Shown in pieces: positions 16,993-25,718 of a stretch of DNA of 64,000 nucleotides. The translations under genes and the position numbers were made by a program. Positions within the stretch are counted from its first letter, which is position 1. Each line of letters starts with the position of its first letter. The notes below the pieces were generated by a model. That model was not told the origin of the DNA. It saw nothing but the letters and a program-made list of their open reading frames with translations, and made no database searches. Source of the stretch: an uncultured Sutterella sp. (lineage in GTDB: Bacteria; Pseudomonadota; Gammaproteobacteria; Burkholderiales; Burkholderiaceae_F); the NCBI GenBank assembly GCA_900545275.1, contig UQYG01000013.1:26183-90182 (forward strand). The letters are read 5' to 3'.

Positions 16993-17046
16993 TGTGGGAA
17001 GTCATGCTGGCCGCACGGAATTTCGTCTTTCCGACGGTGTGATGCT

Positions 17047-17301
17047 TCACGGCATGTTCCAGGTATCAAGTGCAGAACTCGCCAACCGGTTGTGCCCGTC
17101 CGTCGTGGGCGACGATGTCCTTGAGGCCTGACTCCCGTGCGGACACGGCTGTCGCCATGCCGGCGCCTTCAGAACCGATGACATGACTTTGCAGTTTTCT
17201 TCCCAAGGCACGGAATCGACCTTGGCTTGTGCGGATACGGCGGTCCAGGCTGCCGCGGCCGCGAGAGAGCCCGTGAGCAGACGACGTCGATGAACAAGCA
17301 C
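17047..17301 (-). pseudogene. Decayed Tat flavoprotein stub joined to the 3' end of a GIY-YIG-type gene
   Basis: From a GTG at 17301 the frame encodes HRRRLLTGSLAAAAAW and an AQA cleavage site, then VDSVPWEENCKV, as in the mature start of these flavoproteins. Shortly after, a frameshift occurs: another frame reads IGSEGAGMATAVSARESGL, the Rossmann FAD motif. After about 40 residues of flavoprotein the sequence changes, near 17115, into DNA nearly identical to the last codons of the GIY-YIG gene at 31844 (here TTDGHNRLASSALDTWNMP). So a reductase gene was cut to its first ~60 codons by a deletion or insertion and then decayed. It is not expected to be functional. Confidence 0.65.
17079..17115 (+). 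repeat. 37-bp direct repeat, left copy, at the edge of the defence island
   Basis: The 37 bases match 31876-31912 in the same orientation with two adjacent mismatches (CC here, TT there). Weaker similarity continues for ~22 bp to the left, following the codons of the GIY-YIG gene's 3' end. The two copies enclose about 14.8 kb. Confidence 0.75.
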
Positions 17302-17348
17302 GGTCTTCTCATTTTGAAGAACCTGGGTTTCGACAAAAACAAACTCTT

Positions 17349-17362
17349 CCCCCCCCCCCCCC
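17349..17362 (-). repeat. Poly-C tract (14; G14 on the minus strand)
   Basis: Fourteen C's on the plus strand, 48 bp upstream of the GTG of the decayed flavoprotein stub. It is the longest homopolymer of this type in the window and a probable slippage site, perhaps once controlling the now broken gene. Confidence 0.8.
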
Positions 17363-18075
17363 TGGGAGAAAGTTCTAGCACGTTCTCCACCTGAGCATGA
17401 GAGAAAGGGCTCGGGCAAGTTGCTCGTCGGGACTGACGCCGCGATGGCAAGATCAGCTCGTCCGTCGGGACGAGGAAACATCCTGTGTTCATATCTGCGA
17501 AGAGGGCGGCATTGAATTCTGAGTCGTTGGCGCAGTGCGTCGTGGTGATGCGGATTTCTTGGGTATCTTGCTCGACGGATTGTCTGCCTGACCGTGATGA
17601 GAGCAAAGTCGGATGCGTAAAGATTTGTCGCACGGTTCCTTTACAATGCGGAGAAACTGAGGTCTCGTCCTGGACCGTGCCGCAAACCCAACGATTTGTT
17701 TCGGAGGCAGTCGGTCGACGTGATGTGGCGCGTTTCATTTCACTCGGGCGAGAACTCTTTCGTTCGAGCCTCTGCTTAGTAAGTCGACTTGTTCGTGTAA
17801 TCGTCGCGTGAAGTTGATGCGCTAGTGAAGGTTGTAGGGTAAGGATTCAAGCATTGGTCGAATGCAGAGGGGCGTATGCTAGACTTGCTCGCCTCCAGAC
17901 GGTCACAGATCTCTTCGCGATTCGAATTAATGCAGGGGTTCCTCTGCGAAGATGGGTTCTATTTTTTCTGCACGAGTACGTGTTTTGTGTTGCGGTATGA
18001 GGAAGTTTATGGCGGTTCGTCAGAAATCTTGTTTTTTCTTGGAACGCACATTAACTGGTACTCAGAGGTGTTCGC
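17363..18075. other. Non-coding / decayed region before the defence operon
   Basis: About 700 bp without an intact gene. On the minus strand near 17380-17600 two frames together look like coding remnants (an IRITTTHCANDSEF stretch, then, after a frame change, DEQLARALSLMLRWR and a stop near 17378). I cannot name the family. Composition becomes AT-rich towards 18075. Confidence 0.4.
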
Positions 18076-19194
18076 ATGGAATATAAGTATTTCATTAAAA
18101 AACTCGGAAGACAGGAAATGGGGTCGAGGGCGAGTAGAGAGGAAACGGCTAATCGTGGGAGATATATTTTAATTCCCAAACGATCCCTAGATCTTTTTCC
18201 ATATTTGTCCGATACTCAGGAGAATGACTACGCTTTTATTGGGGTTACGCCTGTTTACAAGATGGGTGATGGTTGTTACCCTCCTAAATGTTATCTTGAC
18301 TTTGTTTATCACAACAGCAAAGTTGTCTTTCATCAGAAAAATGGTCGTAACGAGCGGAGAATTTATTTAAACAGAAACCTGGATGAAGGCGGATTCTTTG
18401 CCGGCGATATCATCATTATGCGCCGTCTGAGTGAATTGGAAGTTTTATCGGCTCAAGACGAACGTGAAGTTGATCCATCTGAAGAAACGGAAGAATTTTA
18501 TGACGATGGTTTTGTTCGGAAGGCGGGGTACGAATATTACATTGATTGGATCCGTTCTGATTTTCAGGATGATGAATGGGAAATCTACGACAGTTGGATA
18601 AAAGCCTCCGGAGGAAAGGGAACGTCGACAGTCATCGATGGACGAATCGATATGTTCGAATCTAAGGTTGCCGGTGCCTCTCCTAATGGATTGGTTGTAG
18701 ACGAAAGGATTTTAGATGAGTTCGACGATATGGGAGGGCGGAGGAAAACGGAGGAAAACGATATCTCTTTCGACGGTCTTGATTTATATGCGGGATTGTT
18801 TAATTCGCAAAGTTTTCGTGATTTTGTCTTGACTACTTACGGGAATACATGTGCGGTCACAAATGAAGTTATCTCTTACGGAAATTTAAACAATTTAGAG
18901 GCCGCTCATATACATCCTCGTTGTCATGGAGGGTTTTATCTACCTCAGAACGGCATTGCCATGAGGCGCGATATTCACTGGGCTTTCGATAAGGGGATGT
19001 TCTATATTGATCCGGAAAGTCTTGCTGTTCACGTACATCCTTTGGTGAAGGGGAGTTATCTTGGTAAATATGACGGGAATGTTATTCATCCAAAAACCGC
19101 GCAATTTGCTCCATATCCTGAATTTCTAAAATATCATCGAGCTCATATTTACGGAAGTTTTCAAAAAACGGGTTCGTTAAAGACTTTAAGCTAA
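18076..19194 (+). CDS. HNH restriction endonuclease
   Basis: 372 residues. The C-terminal third holds an HNH_2-type nuclease: CAVTNEV (259-265), EAAHIHP (275-281), QNGIAMRRDIHWAFDKG (291-307). H278, N292 and H301 are the likely catalytic or metal-binding positions. The N-terminal ~230 residues are probably the DNA-recognition part and resemble nothing I can name. It lies eight bases before a C5 methyltransferase, as a restriction enzyme would. The gene is clearly more AT-rich than the rest of the operon, suggesting separate acquisition. AGAGG precedes the ATG by seven bases. Confidence 0.82.
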   Translation: MEYKYFIKKLGRQEMGSRASREETANRGRYILIPKRSLDLFPYLSDTQENDYAFIGVTPVYKMGDGCYPPKCYLDFVYHNSKVVFHQKNGRNERRIYLNRNLDEGGFFAGDIIIMRRLSELEVLSAQDEREVDPSEETEEFYDDGFVRKAGYEYYIDWIRSDFQDDEWEIYDSWIKASGGKGTSTVIDGRIDMFESKVAGASPNGLVVDERILDEFDDMGGRRKTEENDISFDGLDLYAGLFNSQSFRDFVLTTYGNTCAVTNEVISYGNLNNLEAAHIHPRCHGGFYLPQNGIAMRRDIHWAFDKGMFYIDPESLAVHVHPLVKGSYLGKYDGNVIHPKTAQFAPYPEFLKYHRAHIYGSFQKTGSLKTLS

Positions 19195-19202
19195 AAAAAC
19201 AT

Positions 19203-20258
19203 ATGAATGTGTTGGATTTATTCTCCGGGTGTGGAGGATTGTCGCTCGGGTTTCAGAATGCGGGTTACCATGTTGTTCTCGGCATTGACAACGACAAGGC
19301 GGCGTTAGAGACTTTTTCTAAAAATCATACGAATTCATTGGCGGCGGATGTCGATCTTTTTGCATCCGACGCAATTGATAAGATCAATGAACTTCTGGAT
19401 GGACATTCCGTCGACGTAATTGTTGCAGGCCCCCCTTGTCAGGGCTTCTCTCTTACCGGCCCCAGAAAGTTTGATGACCCGAGAAACAAGCTGTATCTTC
19501 GTGTTTTTGACGCCGTCGAGCGTTTTTCCCCAAACGCTTTCGTCATTGAAAATGTCCGGGGAATGGCTTCCTTGTACGGTGGTCAGGTTAAGGACGAAAT
19601 CATCAAGCGCTTTACCGGGTTGGGGTACAACGTTTCCTGGCGTGTCGTGTGTGCGGCAGACTACGGCGTGCCTCAGCTTCGCTATCGCCTGATTTTCGTC
19701 GGTCTTCGCAAGGAATTGGGAGAGTTTGAATTTCCTGCGCCAATCGTAGACAAGGAACACTACATAGGATGTCGTGATGCCATTGGAGATCTTCCTTCTC
19801 GTACCGAAGACATCGGCAGTGATTCCGACGTATACACGCAGTCTCCGTTCAGTGACTATCAACGACTGATGAGAGGATCGGCTTCTATCCTTCGCAATCA
19901 CGTGGGAACCAGACATACGGACTACGTCAAGTCCGTCATCGCGTTGGTTCCGCCGGGAGGCAACTACAAGGATCTTCCTCCCGGAGTCGGAGAAAGTCGG
20001 AAGTTTCACGTGGCCTGGACTCGATACCATCCGGATCGTCCCTCCAATACCATTGATACGGGGCATCGAAACCATTTCCACTATGAATACAACAGAGTAC
20101 CGACAATTAGAGAGTTTGCCCGCTTGCAGTCGTTCCCCGACGACTTCGTGTTCTATGGAACGAAGACTCAGCAGAACCGTCAGGTCGGCAATGCTGTTCC
20201 TCCGCTGTTGGGACAGGCGATTGCGGAACAGCTTAAACGGTACATTCGGGAGAAATGA
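19203..20258 (+). CDS. DNA cytosine-C5 methyltransferase (Dcm family), first copy
   Basis: 351 residues with the ordered C5-methylase motifs: I DLFSGCGGLSLGF (5-17), IV GPPCQGFSLTG with catalytic C79, VI ENVRG (116-120), VIII YGVPQLRYRL, and X QVGNAVPPLLGQAIA near the C-terminus. It transfers a methyl group from SAM to C5 of cytosine. Between VIII and X is the target-recognition region, which cannot be translated into a site. It follows the HNH nuclease and overlaps the next methylase by four bases (ATGA). Confidence 0.95.
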   Translation: MNVLDLFSGCGGLSLGFQNAGYHVVLGIDNDKAALETFSKNHTNSLAADVDLFASDAIDKINELLDGHSVDVIVAGPPCQGFSLTGPRKFDDPRNKLYLRVFDAVERFSPNAFVIENVRGMASLYGGQVKDEIIKRFTGLGYNVSWRVVCAADYGVPQLRYRLIFVGLRKELGEFEFPAPIVDKEHYIGCRDAIGDLPSRTEDIGSDSDVYTQSPFSDYQRLMRGSASILRNHVGTRHTDYVKSVIALVPPGGNYKDLPPGVGESRKFHVAWTRYHPDRPSNTIDTGHRNHFHYEYNRVPTIREFARLQSFPDDFVFYGTKTQQNRQVGNAVPPLLGQAIAEQLKRYIREK

Positions 20259-21493
20259 CGGTGCGGACTCTCAGTACGATCGATTTGTTCGCCGGGTGTG
20301 GAGGACTGGCCGAAGGATTCGAGGCGTCCGGTGAGTTCGAGATGTTGGGGGCCGTTGAATGGGAAAAAGCCCCCCGCGATACGCTTGTACGACGTATGTA
20401 CGAACGTTGGGGCATGAAGGATGCCAAGGATCGAATTCTCCGCTTTGACATGCAGGATTCGGATCGACTTTTCTCCGGATGGAAGGACGATCCGGTTTAC
20501 GGCACCGGAGCGGGCCTGGATGCGCTCGTGGGAAGCCGTGGGTTGGACGTCGTGATAGGGGGCCCCCCGTGTCAGGCCTATTCCTTGGCCGGTCGCATTC
20601 GCGACGGGAACGGCATGCGGGACGACTATCGGAATTTTTTGTTTGAAAGCTATCTCTCGGTAATTCGTCGGTACAGGCCGAAGGCCTTCATTTTCGAAAA
20701 CGTGCCCGGTCTGTTGAGCGCCAAGCCCAACGGAGGACTTATTGCGCCGCGAATTCGGCAGGCCTTCCTTGAGGCGGGGTGGGCCATTCCGTCCGATTTG
20801 AAGAAGACGTTGGTCGATATGTCCGAATTTGGAATTCCCCAGGTCAGAAAACGTCTGATCATTCTCGGACTTTCGGTCGACGTGTTCGGCGACCAGACCG
20901 AGGCTATGCACAACAGGTTTTACGAAGATCTGCTGCCTGCCCGTCACGCGCCCGCCAAGACCGTGGGAGAAGCCATCGGTGACCTGCCGAAGCTCGTTCC
21001 GCTTCCGATTAACGACGGCAGGACTTCGCACGCCTCCTCGGAATGTCTGCCTTTTACGTCCGATCATGAGCCCCGTTTTCACAACGCCAGAGACGTCGAA
21101 ACGTTCCGCATGCTTGCCGACGACATCAAGTCCGGCCGCATGCGCTACACGTCGGCGGAGAGCCTCAAGGAGCTGTACTCCAGACTGACCGGAAAAACAT
21201 CGAACATCCACAAGTATCACGTTCTCCGCGCCGACAAGCCGAGCAATCTGATTCCGGCTCATCTTCACAAGGACGGTCTTCGGCACATTCATCCGGATCC
21301 GGAACAGGCGCGCTCGATTACCGTCAGGGAGGCCGCCAGACTGCAGGGATTCCCCGACGACTTCGAATTCTGCGGTTCGCGGGGTGACAAATATAAGATG
21401 ATCGGCAATGCCGTTCCGCCGGCTTTCGCGCGGATCGTGGCCGATGCGCTGAAGGAACTGCTGCGCGAACACGAGGAGCTGTTGAACCGATGA
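20255..21493 (+). CDS. DNA cytosine-C5 methyltransferase (Dcm family), second copy
   Basis: 412 residues. Motif I is IDLFAGCGGLAEGF (9-22), motif IV GGPPCQAYSLAGR with catalytic C106, motif VI ENVPGLL, motif X MIGNAVPPAFARIVADAL. It is longer than the first copy and differs in the target-recognition region, so it should modify a different sequence or strand. It overlaps the preceding methylase and the following ATPase gene by four bases each. Two C5 enzymes side by side suit an asymmetric recognition site, one enzyme per strand; this is inference. Confidence 0.94.
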   Translation: MTVRTLSTIDLFAGCGGLAEGFEASGEFEMLGAVEWEKAPRDTLVRRMYERWGMKDAKDRILRFDMQDSDRLFSGWKDDPVYGTGAGLDALVGSRGLDVVIGGPPCQAYSLAGRIRDGNGMRDDYRNFLFESYLSVIRRYRPKAFIFENVPGLLSAKPNGGLIAPRIRQAFLEAGWAIPSDLKKTLVDMSEFGIPQVRKRLIILGLSVDVFGDQTEAMHNRFYEDLLPARHAPAKTVGEAIGDLPKLVPLPINDGRTSHASSECLPFTSDHEPRFHNARDVETFRMLADDIKSGRMRYTSAESLKELYSRLTGKTSNIHKYHVLRADKPSNLIPAHLHKDGLRHIHPDPEQARSITVREAARLQGFPDDFEFCGSRGDKYKMIGNAVPPAFARIVADALKELLREHEELLNR

Positions 21494-22857
21494 AGAACTT
21501 CGAGCTCATTCCCGATGCGCGCAATCTGATGGAGTCGACCAGATCCATTGGGTATTCTCTTTCGGCCGCCGTGGCGGATCTGGTCGACAACAGCATTGCC
21601 GCCGAGGCGGATCGGGTGGAGATATGGACTCCCGTTTCCGAGGACGATCATCTGATGATTCTCGACAACGGCTTCGGAATGTCGCTGGACGATCTGTTGA
21701 CCGCGATGCGCTACGGGAGCCGCAACGTCGACGACTGCCGGCGCGCTTCCGACCTCGGCCGCTTCGGTCTCGGACTAAAAATGGCTTCGCTGTCGCAGTG
21801 TCGGCGGCTGACCGTTTTGTCGAAGAAGTCGGGCAACCCGATCGTCGGCGCGAGATGGGACCTGGATCATGTCGCGCAGACGTCCTGTCCCTGGGCGCTT
21901 CAAATCCTCGAGGACGGAGACTTTGATTCCGTTCCCTGGCGGGACAGACTGGAAAATTTGGAGTCCGGGACTCTCGTTGTCTGGGAGAAACTCGACGTGT
22001 TCTTCCGGGGAATCAAGGAAAAGGGCCACGGAACGGCGCTGCTGAACAAGGTGTGCGGACTTAAGACTCACCTGTCTCTTGTATTTCACCGCTACATCGA
22101 GAGCGTTGAAATCGGGCCGCTCAGCATCGTTTTCAACGGAGACGAACTGCAGCCCGCCGATCCCTTCCTGCGAAACCGTTCCAAGCGTCCTTTTGCGCCC
22201 GACGAATATTCTCTGGCGGGAGAAAAGATCGTCATTGAGCCCTTCATCCTTCCGCATCCGAAGCTTTTGACCGCTGAAGAAAGGGAAACGGCCGGCGATC
22301 TGCAGAAGGATCAGGGCTTCTACGTTTATAGAAACAAGAGACTGGTCATCTGGGGTACCTGGTTCAGACTGAGCCGAAAGTTGGGGTTATCCAAACTCGC
22401 CAGAGTCAGGGTCGACATCCCTGCGTCGGCCGAGTTGGACCGTCTTTGGGATCTCGACGTCAAAAAGTCCAATGCGAGCATTCCCGAAGAGCTGAAGCAG
22501 GAACTGGGCAGAGTGGTCGAGCAGCTTTCGAACAGAAGCGGCCGGGTATGGACGAGACGGGCAAAGGCCGAGCTTACGGAGAAGGCGCTTTGGGTCAGAG
22601 TCAGGAACGCCGATGGAACGGTGGTCTACAAGATCAATGAAAACCATCCGTTGGCGGAGGATTTGATTCGGAAAACCCCGGGGCTGAAATCGTTTCTGAG
22701 ACTGCTCTCAAGCGGACTTCCGTTGAATTCCCTATATTCGGACCTTAGCGGCGACAACGTTGTCGAATCAAATTCGGATGAAGAACAAAAGGCGATCGCC
22801 GAACTCAAGAGCCTGGGAATCGATACGACGCTGCTTGAGAAACGCTTTCGTATGTGA
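21490..22857 (+). CDS. GHKL (HATPase_c_3) ATPase, MORC/MutL-like, of a restriction-associated system
   Basis: 455 residues. ATP-binding motifs of the GHKL fold are clear: N-box AVADLVDNSIAAEAD (27-41), G1 LDNGFGMSLDDLL (58-70), and G2 DLGRFGLGLKMASL (88-101). The position normally held by the catalytic Glu is Asp (D30). The middle part (RNKRLVIWGTWFRLSRKLG) fits the transducer-like domain of MORC-type proteins. This kind of ATPase occurs in restriction-modification operons together with Z1, PD-(D/E)XK and AIPR proteins, as found here. It probably acts as an ATP-driven clamp or sensor on DNA. It overlaps the upstream methylase by four bases. Confidence 0.88.
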   Translation: MKNFELIPDARNLMESTRSIGYSLSAAVADLVDNSIAAEADRVEIWTPVSEDDHLMILDNGFGMSLDDLLTAMRYGSRNVDDCRRASDLGRFGLGLKMASLSQCRRLTVLSKKSGNPIVGARWDLDHVAQTSCPWALQILEDGDFDSVPWRDRLENLESGTLVVWEKLDVFFRGIKEKGHGTALLNKVCGLKTHLSLVFHRYIESVEIGPLSIVFNGDELQPADPFLRNRSKRPFAPDEYSLAGEKIVIEPFILPHPKLLTAEERETAGDLQKDQGFYVYRNKRLVIWGTWFRLSRKLGLSKLARVRVDIPASAELDRLWDLDVKKSNASIPEELKQELGRVVEQLSNRSGRVWTRRAKAELTEKALWVRVRNADGTVVYKINENHPLAEDLIRKTPGLKSFLRLLSSGLPLNSLYSDLSGDNVVESNSDEEQKAIAELKSLGIDTTLLEKRFRM

Positions 22858-22865
22858 GGATCTGC

Positions 22866-25718
22866 ATGAAAATTCATTTTGAAAAATATTCCCTCGCCGT
22901 CAGAACCATAATTCAGACCGTGGCCAATCGTGATCCTTCTTTGCCTGAATTGTCGAAAACGATTGAAAATGTTTTCAACAGTGCTAAGGATTTTCTGCTT
23001 GAATGGGGTAATTTGCCTGAAGAAGTTAGAAACCCGGAGTATTGCCGATTGTTCCTCAAAGAAATCGAAAGGCTCTACAGTTACGAGCATTCCGTGAAGG
23101 TCCGCAGCGGGTCCGTTTTGGGACGCACCGACCACGAACCGTGGGTCCAGAAAGCGTTGGATTGCGGAGATCTTGTATTCGAAAATTACGATTCCTATCG
23201 TGAGCGCCGTCTGGTGGCCTCGGGATTCAATAAGGAGAGCCTCAAGGCCGTTGACGATACGACTACGAAGGTTCTCGATTACATGGGCAATCCCAAGACG
23301 CCTCACGGATACAAGACCTACGGCCTTTTAATGGGGGACGTTCAGGCCGGCAAAACCGCCACGTACACGGGAATTTGCCACAAAGCCGTCGATGCGGGCT
23401 ACAAGATCATCATCGTGTTGACGGGGACGAAGAGCTCGTTGCGTTCTCAAACCCAGAGCCGTTTGGATGCGGATCTGGTTGGTACTGCCACGGACTTTGA
23501 GGGGCGAAAGCACCAGACCTTGCCTGCAATCGTGTACTGGAATCGTCTTACAACGGTCGACAACGACTTCCGAAAGGAAAGGATCGGCTCCGTCATCAGA
23601 CCCGACAATAAGAATGAAGTCAGCCTGATCGTCACGCAGAAAAACAGCAGGATTTTGAGCAACATTCAGGAATGGATCGATTCCAATCGGAAGGTCGGCA
23701 TAGGCAATTTGCCGCTGCTCCTGATCGACGACGAAGCGGATGCCGCTTCCATCAACGTAAACAAGGAAGAGGAAGATCCGACGGCGATCAACGGAAAAAT
23801 CAGAAACATTCTGGAGTCGTTTGACCGAGCCGCCTATCTGGCCGTAACGGCCACGCCCTTTGCAAATGTGTTCATTGATCCGCAGATGGATCCGAAGACG
23901 GGGGAAATGCGTCAGGATCTGCTGCCCGACTTGTTCCCGAGAGACTATATCTACGCCATGCCGACTCCCTTGGGATATCTCGGCGTGGATCGGCTTTTCG
24001 GCGAACTGGGGGACGTAGGGGAAAATTTGCCCAAGTATCAGTCCCTTATTCCGATGTATGCCGAGGATTCGGACGAACAGGACGAAGCCTTCGTGATTCA
24101 GGGAAAACTGAAATCGACGGATCGTCTGGAAAAACTTCCCGACGCGCTGCGCAGAGCCGTTCTTTATTTCCTATGCGTCTGCGTTTTCCGCGAAGTGACG
24201 GAAATGTGCGCGGACAATTCAAGCATGTTGGTGCACATCGCCCGTTACCGCAAGGTCCAGAACCAACTGACCCGTCTGATCCGGGAAACGGTCGACCGGC
24301 TTGTTCTTTTTGCCGAATGCGAATCCAAGCGCGACACCCCGGAAACTCGAAGCAATCCCTTCTATAGGGAGTTGGAGTCTCTCTGGAACGACGGTTGCCG
24401 GGAGGAACTTTGGTACGAGGATCCCACTATGGGAAAGGCGCCGAAAACGCTCGGGGAGTTGTCCGGCCTGACCTGGGAGGAGATTTGGAAAAAACAATTT
24501 GCGAAGGTGATCAAAGGCGTTCGAGTCGTCGAAGTCAACATGGACTCGAAGATCAAAAGTCTTGCCAAGTATTACGAGCCCAAAAACGCGAAGCTGATCG
24601 TCGTCGGAGGTGACGCACTTTCCCGCGGGCTGACGTTGGAGGGACTCTGCGTATCCTTTTTCTCAAGACGAAGCTACGCCTACGACACGCTGCTTCAGAT
24701 GGGACGATGGTTCGGATACAGGAACCGCATGTTGCCGTACATGAAGATCTGGATATCGGATTGTCTTGTCGAGGCGTTCGGCTACGTTTCCGAAGCTCTG
24801 AGGGAATTCAGGGAAACGGTCAACGTGATGTTGCGGCAAAAACAGACGCCGAGCGACTTCGGACTGCGCATCCGAAGGGCGCCAACAACCGTCAAGCTGA
24901 TGGTGACGGCCGCAAACAAGCGGCGGAACTCCAAGCGGGTCCGCGCCCTTCTGAACATTACCGGTACGGCGCATCAGGCTTCGACCATGCCGCTCAGCGC
25001 AGATGACGAGCTTGAAAATCTTCGGATGGTCGCTCGATTCATATCTAAGCTTGGCCCGGTTCGGCGCGGTGAGGAGGTTTTCCCCGAACTGGACGGGGCT
25101 GCGGGCTCGCAGGATCTGGTTTGGTGCGACGTGACCGGTGAAAAAGTCGGCAATCTGCTGATGGATTTCCGGGTTCCGAGTTGGAGCAAGGACATTGAAA
25201 TCGCTCCGGTGGCGAAGAAAATCATCGAGCGGAACGACAAGTGGACCGTTCGGGTCATTTCTCTGTTGGAGGAAAAGAACGAAACGGAAGACGTTTTCAA
25301 ACTGGGATCCGAATACGCCGTCGCCTGTCCGAGAAGAACGCTGATTCGAAAAGCTCACTGGATTCAACAGAACAAGCGCGGGATCATTTCACGCGATCAT
25401 TTCGTTCGGCATATGAGTCTGGCCAACCGTGCGGAGCTTCGGAAGCGCCGCGGCGTCGACGCCCTCGACGCCAACGTCGTGCTCACCGAGCCGGGAGAAA
25501 AACCGCAGCTGCTGATTTATCCGCTTCGTCCTCTTTTGGATTCCAACGTCAAGCTGCAGGGCGAATTGATCCGGGAGGACGCGCCTTTCGTGACGTTGGC
25601 TTTCGGTATTCCGGAAGAAGGTAGTTGGGCGAAAGAGAAGGTTTATGTGGAGTACGACGTCAATCGCGTGTATCAGATGCAGGTTGACGACGGCTACTAC
25701 GATGGGGACGACGAATGA
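22866..25718 (+). CDS. Z1 domain-containing P-loop ATPase
   Basis: 950 residues. Walker A GDVQAGKT (157-164), Walker B LLLIDDEADAAS, then AVTATPFAN (motif III-like), and a helicase-type C-terminal block GGDALSRGLTLEGL followed by TLLQMGRWFGYR. This is the Z1 arrangement, a superfamily-II-like ATPase found almost only in restriction/defence operons beside GHKL ATPases. A GTG at 22854 is also in frame, but GAGGA at 22856-22860 just before the ATG at 22866 favours the latter. It probably translocates or remodels DNA for the PD-(D/E)XK nuclease encoded next. It overlaps the following gene by four bases. Confidence 0.9.
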   Translation: MKIHFEKYSLAVRTIIQTVANRDPSLPELSKTIENVFNSAKDFLLEWGNLPEEVRNPEYCRLFLKEIERLYSYEHSVKVRSGSVLGRTDHEPWVQKALDCGDLVFENYDSYRERRLVASGFNKESLKAVDDTTTKVLDYMGNPKTPHGYKTYGLLMGDVQAGKTATYTGICHKAVDAGYKIIIVLTGTKSSLRSQTQSRLDADLVGTATDFEGRKHQTLPAIVYWNRLTTVDNDFRKERIGSVIRPDNKNEVSLIVTQKNSRILSNIQEWIDSNRKVGIGNLPLLLIDDEADAASINVNKEEEDPTAINGKIRNILESFDRAAYLAVTATPFANVFIDPQMDPKTGEMRQDLLPDLFPRDYIYAMPTPLGYLGVDRLFGELGDVGENLPKYQSLIPMYAEDSDEQDEAFVIQGKLKSTDRLEKLPDALRRAVLYFLCVCVFREVTEMCADNSSMLVHIARYRKVQNQLTRLIRETVDRLVLFAECESKRDTPETRSNPFYRELESLWNDGCREELWYEDPTMGKAPKTLGELSGLTWEEIWKKQFAKVIKGVRVVEVNMDSKIKSLAKYYEPKNAKLIVVGGDALSRGLTLEGLCVSFFSRRSYAYDTLLQMGRWFGYRNRMLPYMKIWISDCLVEAFGYVSEALREFRETVNVMLRQKQTPSDFGLRIRRAPTTVKLMVTAANKRRNSKRVRALLNITGTAHQASTMPLSADDELENLRMVARFISKLGPVRRGEEVFPELDGAAGSQDLVWCDVTGEKVGNLLMDFRVPSWSKDIEIAPVAKKIIERNDKWTVRVISLLEEKNETEDVFKLGSEYAVACPRRTLIRKAHWIQQNKRGIISRDHFVRHMSLANRAELRKRRGVDALDANVVLTEPGEKPQLLIYPLRPLLDSNVKLQGELIREDAPFVTLAFGIPEEGSWAKEKVYVEYDVNRVYQMQVDDGYYDGDDE

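Noticed and set aside
17876..18172. 98-codon plus-strand frame before the HNH gene
   Set aside because: It overlaps the HNH start in another frame, lacks a ribosome-binding site and shows no protein-like features.
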